Origin: Demequina sp. B12
GTDB taxonomy: Bacteria > Actinomycetota > Actinomycetes > Actinomycetales > Demequinaceae
Direction of reading: 5' to 3'
NCBI RefSeq assembly: GCF_028823635.1
Contig: NZ_JAPEHU010000001.1
Coordinates: 124,001 to 188,000, forward strand
DNA: 64,000 nt
Positions 59,825-64,000 of the stretch are shown piece by piece (the first letter of the stretch is position 1; each line of letters begins with the position of its first letter). Below the pieces are notes generated by a model that saw nothing but the letters and a program-made list of their open reading frames with translations, was not told where the DNA came from and did not search any database. The position numbers and the translations under genes are program-made.

Positions 59825-61096
59825 TCACGGGCCGATGCGTCGGGCGCGGCGGGTGGCGTAGGCGGCCTCGGTGGGGTTACGGCACAGGGCGGCGGCGCGT
59901 TCCCAAGCAGACCGTGCTTCCGTGTCGCGTCCCAACTGTTCGAGCAGATCCGCACGGGTGGCGTGGAACAGGTGGTACGCCTCCAGGCCGTCAATGTGGT
60001 CAACAGCCGCGAGCGCGGCCTGAGGGCCGTCGACTTCAGCGACAGCGACTGCACGAGCAAGCCGCGGGACTGGTCCAGGACTCATCGAGATCAGAGTGTC
60101 GTAGTAGCGCAAGATGCGGTCCCAGTTGGTGCTGGCACGGGTGTGTTCGGCTGCGATGAGCGCCTGCACCTGCCATGGACCCAACTGTCGTTGAGCCAAC
60201 GCTTCCGCGAGCACCGTGAAGCCGCGCGCCACCATGCCGCGATCCCACAAGGTGCGGTCCTGGTCGGCAAGCCTCACCAGCTCGCCGCTACTGTCAGTGC
60301 GGGCCGCTTCCCGGGAGCGATGAAACAGTTGAAGCGCAAGGAGCCCCGCAAGCTCCGGTTCGTCGGGCAGAGCGTCCGCCGCGGTGGCGGTCAGCCGGAT
60401 CGCTTGGTCGGCGAGGTCTGCACGAGTCAGCGTCCCCGCATCCGCCGAATGTGCCACATAGCCTTCGTTGAAGATGAAACCCAGCACTGTCGTCAACACT
60501 GCGGCACGTTCATGCAGGTCTGCCGGTATCACCAGGGGAATGTTCGCCGCCCTGATCTTGCGCTTGGCCCGCACCACGCGCTGCTGAACTGTCGCCTCCG
60601 GCACCAGCAAGGCCGCCGCAATCTCTTGCGTCGTCAGGCCCGCGGCAAGCCTCAACGTCAGGGTGACCTGCGTGTCCCGCGACAGCGCCGGGTGGCAGCA
60701 CAACAGCAAAAGACGGAGGTGGTCATCGCTGACACTCGCCTGCTCATCGATGCGCGCGTCCTCAACGCCTGACCCGTCGTCCCCGGCATCGTCCGCAGCC
60801 TCCGCAGCAACAGCGGTCTCTAACACCCGCACCTGCGACGCCAACCGCCGCCCCGCAGCGGTGTCCCGGCGCAGACGATCGATCCCCGTGTTGCGAGCCA
60901 CCACGTACACCCACGCGGCCGCATCGTCCGGAACCCCAGCATCGGCCCACGTCGCTGCAGCCTTCGTGTACGCCTCTTGCAGACTGTCGTGCGCAATCTC
61001 GATGTTGCCCAGCCGGTCCGTGAGGAGGGCAAGCAGACGCCCACCCTCCTCACGGGCAACGCGAGACAGTGCCTCATCCGGCGTGATGGCGGTCAG
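59825..61096 (-). CDS. ECF-type RNA polymerase sigma factor (SigJ/ECF42-like) with long C-terminal domain
   Basis: About 423 residues. Region 2 (GNIEIAHDSLQEAYTKAAATWADAGVPDDAAAWVYVVARNTGIDRLRRD) and region 4 (LRLAAGLTTQEIAAALLVPEATVQQRVVRAKRKIR) are followed by a ~220-residue helical, TPR-like C-terminal domain (DUF6596 type). This layout, with a DGPF/YCII gene next to it and no anti-sigma factor, defines ECF42-like sigmas. No ATG/GTG/TTG is well placed. CTG 61096, 4 bases after the partner's TGA and just behind GAGGGG, gives the right N-terminus (TAITPDEAL). A GTG at 61144 inside the partner gene is the alternative. Confidence 0.88.
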   Translation of the reverse strand: MTAITPDEALSRVAREEGGRLLALLTDRLGNIEIAHDSLQEAYTKAAATWADAGVPDDAAAWVYVVARNTGIDRLRRDTAAGRRLASQVRVLETAVAAEAADDAGDDGSGVEDARIDEQASVSDDHLRLLLLCCHPALSRDTQVTLTLRLAAGLTTQEIAAALLVPEATVQQRVVRAKRKIRAANIPLVIPADLHERAAVLTTVLGFIFNEGYVAHSADAGTLTRADLADQAIRLTATAADALPDEPELAGLLALQLFHRSREAARTDSSGELVRLADQDRTLWDRGMVARGFTVLAEALAQRQLGPWQVQALIAAEHTRASTNWDRILRYYDTLISMSPGPVPRLARAVAVAEVDGPQAALAAVDHIDGLEAYHLFHATRADLLEQLGRDTEARSAWERAAALCRNPTEAAYATRRARRIGP

Positions 61097-61100
61097 CCCC

Positions 61101-61457
61101 TCAGAACTCGTCGGTAGGGAACACGGGGCGGACTTCCACCGCACCAGTCCCCACCGGCAGCTTGCGTGCCCACCCGATCGCATCGTCCAACGTGTCAACG
61201 TCGATCAAGTAGTAGCCGCCCACATGCTCCTTGAGTTCCGCAAAAGGGCCATCAGCAATGGTCGTGGTGCCGTCCTGGTGACGAACCGTGGTGGCCGTCT
61301 CCGCGCCCTGCAGCGCCTCCCCACCCAGGTTGACGCCGGCATCGTTCAGTTCTTGCTCGTACTGACTCCATGCCGCCATGTACTCATCGAAGCTGTCATC
61401 TCCCGGTTCAGGCGAGGGCAACGTGGGGTCAGATGCAATGAGAAGCAGGTACTTCAT
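61101..61457 (-). CDS. DGPF/YCII-domain protein
   Basis: 118 residues. YCII-related ferredoxin-like fold: MKYLLLIASDP, then the signature TIADGPFAELKEHVGGYYLIDVDTLDDAIGWA and AVEVRPV. Such proteins are conserved partners of ECF42 sigma factors. GGAGG lies 7 nt before ATG 61457. Directly upstream of the sigma gene and probably co-translated with it. Confidence 0.92.
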   Translation of the reverse strand: MKYLLLIASDPTLPSPEPGDDSFDEYMAAWSQYEQELNDAGVNLGGEALQGAETATTVRHQDGTTTIADGPFAELKEHVGGYYLIDVDTLDDAIGWARKLPVGTGAVEVRPVFPTDEF

Positions 61458-61611
61458 GGTGAAACCTCCAGGTCGATGAGACTGAGCCACTCCCAAGTCT
61501 CACCCTGACGACGCACAAAGCCGCGCAGATCGACACGGCTTGCGGAAGTTTCTTGGGGAGGTGGTGTCGGGTCTGACCTTGCCAGCATGATTGGCGTAGT
61601 CCCACGCCAGG

Positions 61612-61809
61612 TCAGCGCCCGCTCTGTTCACGTCGCTTCGAGCGAAACACGACCCACACAACGCCTAACGCGCCAGCGACAACAGGCACACCCACGAAGA
61701 CAACAGAGGCGAGCGCCTCGGCACGGTTGCCGGCGACCATGATCATTGGGATCGACAAAGCAAGGAACACCAGGACACTCGCCCACGCGACACGGCTGAA
61801 CTTTGACAT
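61612..61809 (-). CDS. Small two-TM protein of the secreted-protein locus
   Basis: 65 residues. Helices at about 8-26 (ASVLVFLALSIPMIMVAG) and 34-54 (ASVVFVGVPVVAGALGVVWVV), basic tail FRSKRREQSGR. GGGAGTAAGG before ATG 61809. Third tiny membrane protein in the 61.6-63.8 kb locus; possible immunity-type protein (inference). Confidence 0.65.
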   Translation of the reverse strand: MSKFSRVAWASVLVFLALSIPMIMVAGNRAEALASVVFVGVPVVAGALGVVWVVFRSKRREQSGR

Positions 61810-61935
61810 CAGGCCTTACTCCCTACTTCACACACTTGGCACCCGCGCTCTGTCGACTCGGCGCGAAGTCGCATCGCAAACCGAGGCGTTCGGCGCGGCA
61901 CCAAAGCGTGCAACTGAACCTGGGATACGTCGGAG

Positions 61936-62127
61936 CTACCGTCGAAGAGTTCGGACCTGTGCAAGCAGCGACCTGACAACTCCGACGACGCGCACAACAG
62001 CAACCGTGGAGAGATCGACATCAGCAGTGCTTGAGCCAGCTAGATTCCATATGAGTTGAACGACAACCGCGAACACCGCAAACAGCACTCCCATGGCGAG
62101 CGCGTTTATCACGACCTTGATCAACAT
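61936..62127 (-). CDS. Small membrane protein overlapping the orphan C-terminal domain gene
   Basis: 63 residues. One clear helix at about 5-27 (VVINALAMGVLFAVFAVVVQLIW) and a second moderately hydrophobic stretch near 39-52, with a basic end. GAAGGG lies 7 nt before ATG 62127. It overlaps the 3' end of the orphan domain gene by 7 bases, so the two are coupled. Candidate immunity partner of that domain. Confidence 0.62.
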   Translation of the reverse strand: MLIKVVINALAMGVLFAVFAVVVQLIWNLAGSSTADVDLSTVAVVRVVGVVRSLLAQVRTLRR

Positions 62128-62444
62128 GGGTAACCCTTCCACTTTGAGGCAGTGCCCACGTAGATGTACACGAGTTCGAAGCATTGATTCTTCGCGGCGG
62201 CATCTTTGGCGGTCCGGACAATCGAGCTCGACACGTCGTAGACGTAGTATGCGCAACCAGCGGCGGCTGCAGCACCAGCTGTCCCTGCTGTCGCGAGAGG
62301 CGCGCACAGAATCGCCGCATACTTCAGTTTGTCGTTGATAGCGCCGGCTTTACCGTTGACAAGGCGCTTGGTCTCAGACTTGTTATATCGAACATAGATG
62401 CCCCTCCCAATGGTTACTTTCGGGTCTGTCGCGATGGGGGGCAA
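62121..62444 (-). CDS. Orphan copy of the secreted protein's C-terminal domain
   Basis: 107 residues from a TTG at 62444: PPIATDPKVTIGRGIYVRYNKSETKRL, then NDKLKYAAILC, AAAGCAYYVYDV, KNQCFELVY and a terminal Cys. It aligns with the last ~98 residues of the 62767-63726 protein (YPITADPTVSLGWWRYLHFNKAETKSI, four cysteines in the same order) but lacks the signal peptide and N-terminal domain. No SD is visible, so it may be an unexpressed cassette or a remnant. The hairpin at 62521-62563 separates it from the preceding gene. Confidence 0.6.
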   Translation of the reverse strand: MPPIATDPKVTIGRGIYVRYNKSETKRLVNGKAGAINDKLKYAAILCAPLATAGTAGAAAAAGCAYYVYDVSSSIVRTAKDAAAKNQCFELVYIYVGTASKWKGYPC

Positions 62445-62520
62445 GCAGCGCCAGCGGCATCCTATACGTGCTAGGCGAGTGTCGGCCGTTCCGCTTGATA
62501 GCCTGCACTGGTTCCACAGA

Positions 62521-62563
62521 AAAGTCGGCTCCGCAATCGTGTCGAAATTGCGGAGCCGACTTT
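62521..62563 (-). terminator. Terminator hairpin of the secreted-protein/64-aa gene pair
   Basis: AAAGTCGGCTCCGCAAT and ATTGCGGAGCCGACTTT, 17-base perfect stem with a 9-base loop; on the minus strand the stem ends CTTTTCT. It closes the transcript before the orphan domain gene. Confidence 0.88.
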
Positions 62564-62572
62564 CCTCCCAAG

Positions 62573-62767
62573 CTAAGCGTCAACGCGACGTGGACTGCGC
62601 ACTCGTATCAAGGTCAAGAACAGACCCGTCAATGCAAGCAGTGCGCCCACCATACTCACCACGGTCGACCCCTCCCAGCCCTGCCAGCGTAGCGCGAACT
62701 CACCCAGCGCCAGGCCGACTCCCAGTCCTAAGAGAAATACGCCCAGAGTCTTTAGCTTAGCCTTCAT
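62573..62767 (-). CDS. 64-residue two-TM protein coupled to the secreted protein
   Basis: Helices at about 7-25 (LGVFLLGLGVGLALGEFAL) and 34-54 (TVVSMVGALLALTGLFLTLI), basic tail RVRSPRRVDA. The ATG at 62767 shares its A with the TGA of the secreted-protein gene (TGATG), so it is translationally coupled. Size and topology resemble bacteriocin immunity proteins; no family is recognised. Confidence 0.68.
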   Translation of the reverse strand: MKAKLKTLGVFLLGLGVGLALGEFALRWQGWEGSTVVSMVGALLALTGLFLTLIRVRSPRRVDA

Positions 62768-63726
62768 CACTTACACCTGGAATCCCTATACGTGCCAGGC
62801 AGAGAAGCAAGTCCTCCTGCGTGTGAGAACTTTAGAACCAGGCACTTCATTGGCGATGAGTTTACTCCCGTATTAGCCACATAGACGATTGCCCCAGCTT
62901 GTGCGGCACACGCGGCGCCCGCAGCCCAGTGGGCCCTTGCGCAAACTGCCGAAATCGCGGCAACAGTCCAGCCACCACTTGCAATTGACTTTGTTTCTGC
63001 TTTGTTGAAGTGGAGATAGCGCCACCAGCCAAGTGAGACGGTCGGGTCTGCGGTGATGGGGTAGGCGCTGCTAGCGCTGTGTTCCACGTGCTGAACGAGC
63101 GTGGACCCTTCCACCGTGTAGTGGGTAGCAACGTCATCTCCATTGGCATCCACTGCCCACGGCGAGTCGATTGTGCCCACGACCACTGAGATACCTTCAT
63201 TGACCTGTTCGACGAGTTCAACCGAACCGTCTTCCATCAGCACCGGCTCCACACCTGCACCGAACTCATACGAGTACGTCGAGGCGGCTTCAGGGCCTTC
63301 AAGGACGGTCTGCAACCGGACGCCGTCGTCGAGGACCTGCACCGCAGCATGAGCATCACCATGATCCGCGGCGTACACCACTGTCCCATCGGCAGCCACG
63401 TCACCATCGGCCACCATCACTTCAGTCGGAAGCGAGATCTCCACAGGCGAGTCCACGTCATTATCGATCACCACCGGAGTGTCGGCATCCAAGGAAACCT
63501 CAACCTCAAGGTGAGCCTCGCCGCCAGACTCAAACAACACAACCCCGGCAGCAACGCTGTCCGGCTGTTCCACCACTGCCACCTGATCGGCAGGCACAGC
63601 CTGCTCAATCACAGCAGCCACATCGTCAGCATCAATCTCTGCTGGCGCCGCGCTACTTGCCGTAGCGCTCACCACAAGAAGCGGAACTACAAGGAGCGAA
63701 GCCCCCCCAAACACACGTGTTTTCAC
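62767..63726 (-). CDS. Secreted multidomain protein with YPIxADP linker and Cys-rich C-terminal domain
   Basis: 319 residues from GTG 63726 (GGGGGA about 9 nt upstream). Signal peptide of ~26 residues (VFGGASLLVVPLLVVSATASSAA). An acidic beta-rich domain (about 30-215: EAHLEVEVSLDADTPVVI, VEISLPTEVMVADG, TVVYAADHGDAHAAVQVLDDGVRLQTVLEG) is of a type frequent in actinobacterial secreted proteins. The junction YPITADPTVS (222-231) follows, then a ~90-residue domain with four cysteines (about 262, 273, 295, 318). Role unknown. The presence of an orphan C-terminal domain copy and a coupled small membrane gene suggests a toxin with immunity (inference). Confidence 0.75.
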   Translation of the reverse strand: MKTRVFGGASLLVVPLLVVSATASSAAPAEIDADDVAAVIEQAVPADQVAVVEQPDSVAAGVVLFESGGEAHLEVEVSLDADTPVVIDNDVDSPVEISLPTEVMVADGDVAADGTVVYAADHGDAHAAVQVLDDGVRLQTVLEGPEAASTYSYEFGAGVEPVLMEDGSVELVEQVNEGISVVVGTIDSPWAVDANGDDVATHYTVEGSTLVQHVEHSASSAYPITADPTVSLGWWRYLHFNKAETKSIASGGWTVAAISAVCARAHWAAGAACAAQAGAIVYVANTGVNSSPMKCLVLKFSHAGGLASLPGTYRDSRCK

Positions 63727-63852
63727 TTCAGTACATCCCCCTAGATCAGAACAACCACACCCTGTTGTGTGGCCGTGAAACAGACAGTAAGCCAATTCGG
63801 ACAAACTGTCCATAGGTAGAACTGCACGATGCGCAAGGACCAGTCAGGCCCG

Positions 63853-64000
63853 CTACACGGCGGCAGTCAGGATCGCGCGGGCCGCCGGGAGGCCCAGGCT
63901 GACCGTGGCGCCGTCCAGAGTGAGTTCGACCGTGCCAGCCGCAGGATGCTGCGCCGCGACAGTGAGCTCCGTGCCAATGTCGAGGCCCACACCGCGCAAG
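63853..64000 (-). CDS. FeoA-domain C-terminus, DtxR-like regulator or FeoA (5' end outside window)
   Basis: The last 48 codons are visible: LRGVGLDIGTELTVAA then VELTLDGATVSLGLPAARAIL and TAAV, stop TAG at 63855-63853. This is the SH3-like FeoA fold found as the third domain of DtxR/MntR-type metalloregulators or as free FeoA. The helix-turn-helix part, if any, is beyond the window. Confidence 0.65.
   Translation of the reverse strand, partial: LRGVGLDIGTELTVAAQHPAAGTVELTLDGATVSLGLPAARAILTAAV

Noticed and set aside
62383-62583. 66-codon minus-strand ORF overlapping the orphan C-terminal domain gene.
   Set aside because: It crosses the terminator hairpin at 62521-62563 and shows no protein-like features; the orphan domain frame has homology within the window.

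Overview
The window is high-GC DNA (roughly two thirds G+C by eye) from an actinomycete, most likely a member of the order Micrococcales. The evidence is a BldC-type regulator, a DUF3073 protein, an actinobacterial-type sterol-carrier-family protein, a zincin of the actinobacterial metallopeptidase family, GTG/TTG starts, and several promoters whose -10 box lies 6-7 nt before the start codon (leaderless mRNAs). I see no rRNA, insertion sequence, prophage or CRISPR array. Most of the window reads as ordinary chromosome with a few accessory islets.

Layout. 1-4.7 kb: end of galE, a RidA-like protein, a zincin, tRNA-Glu/Asp/Phe, a holin-like membrane protein, an EamA exporter, Ogt and an FKBP. 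4.8-6.8 kb: bldC, a DUF3073 gene and an AbiEi/DUF559 gene flanked by related dyads. 6.8-9.4 kb: purM-purF. 9.4-15.6 kb: an oppABCDF-type importer with a LacI-type operator upstream. 15.6-18.7 kb: purL and small genes. 18.8-23.0 kb: a lipoprotein, two unknown genes, and a two-component system with a phosphoribosyltransferase gene between kinase and regulator. 23.1-26.1 kb: a MacB/FtsX-type ABC exporter with a coupled 37-codon ORF. 26.1-27.3 kb: ArsR, VOC and rhodanese genes. 27.5-31.2 kb: a ferric-iron type ABC importer. 31.3-35.1 kb: metZ, a TetR regulator and a PrsW protease. 35.2-37.9 kb: alternating secreted small proteins and lipoprotein paralogues. 37.9-44.4 kb: copA/copZ with a CueR-type promoter, pntAB and a MerR regulator. 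45-51.9 kb: a GNAT-kinase fusion, dgt, LLM oxidoreductase, RibD-like reductase, ASCH protein, purQ/purS and a lipoprotein. 52-59.7 kb: a TRIC channel, GH20, purC/purD, an ArsR-type regulator, purA and fba. 59.8-61.5 kb: an ECF sigma factor with its DGPF partner. 61.6-63.8 kb: a secreted protein, an orphan copy of its C-terminal domain, and three tiny membrane proteins. 63.85-64.0 kb: the end of a FeoA-domain protein.

Functional links. Eight de novo purine genes lie in five separate clusters. Dgt and a PRPP-binding-type protein add to the nucleotide theme. The most novel-looking parts are (i) the secreted-protein/orphan-domain/small-membrane-protein locus at the right end, which has the layout of a toxin-immunity locus; (ii) the array of Cys-pair secreted proteins and lipoproteins at 35.2-37.9 kb; (iii) a family of six long palindromic intergenic repeats; and (iv) a strongly over-represented octamer, GCCGATGC, which resembles DNA-uptake or chromosome-orienting sequences.
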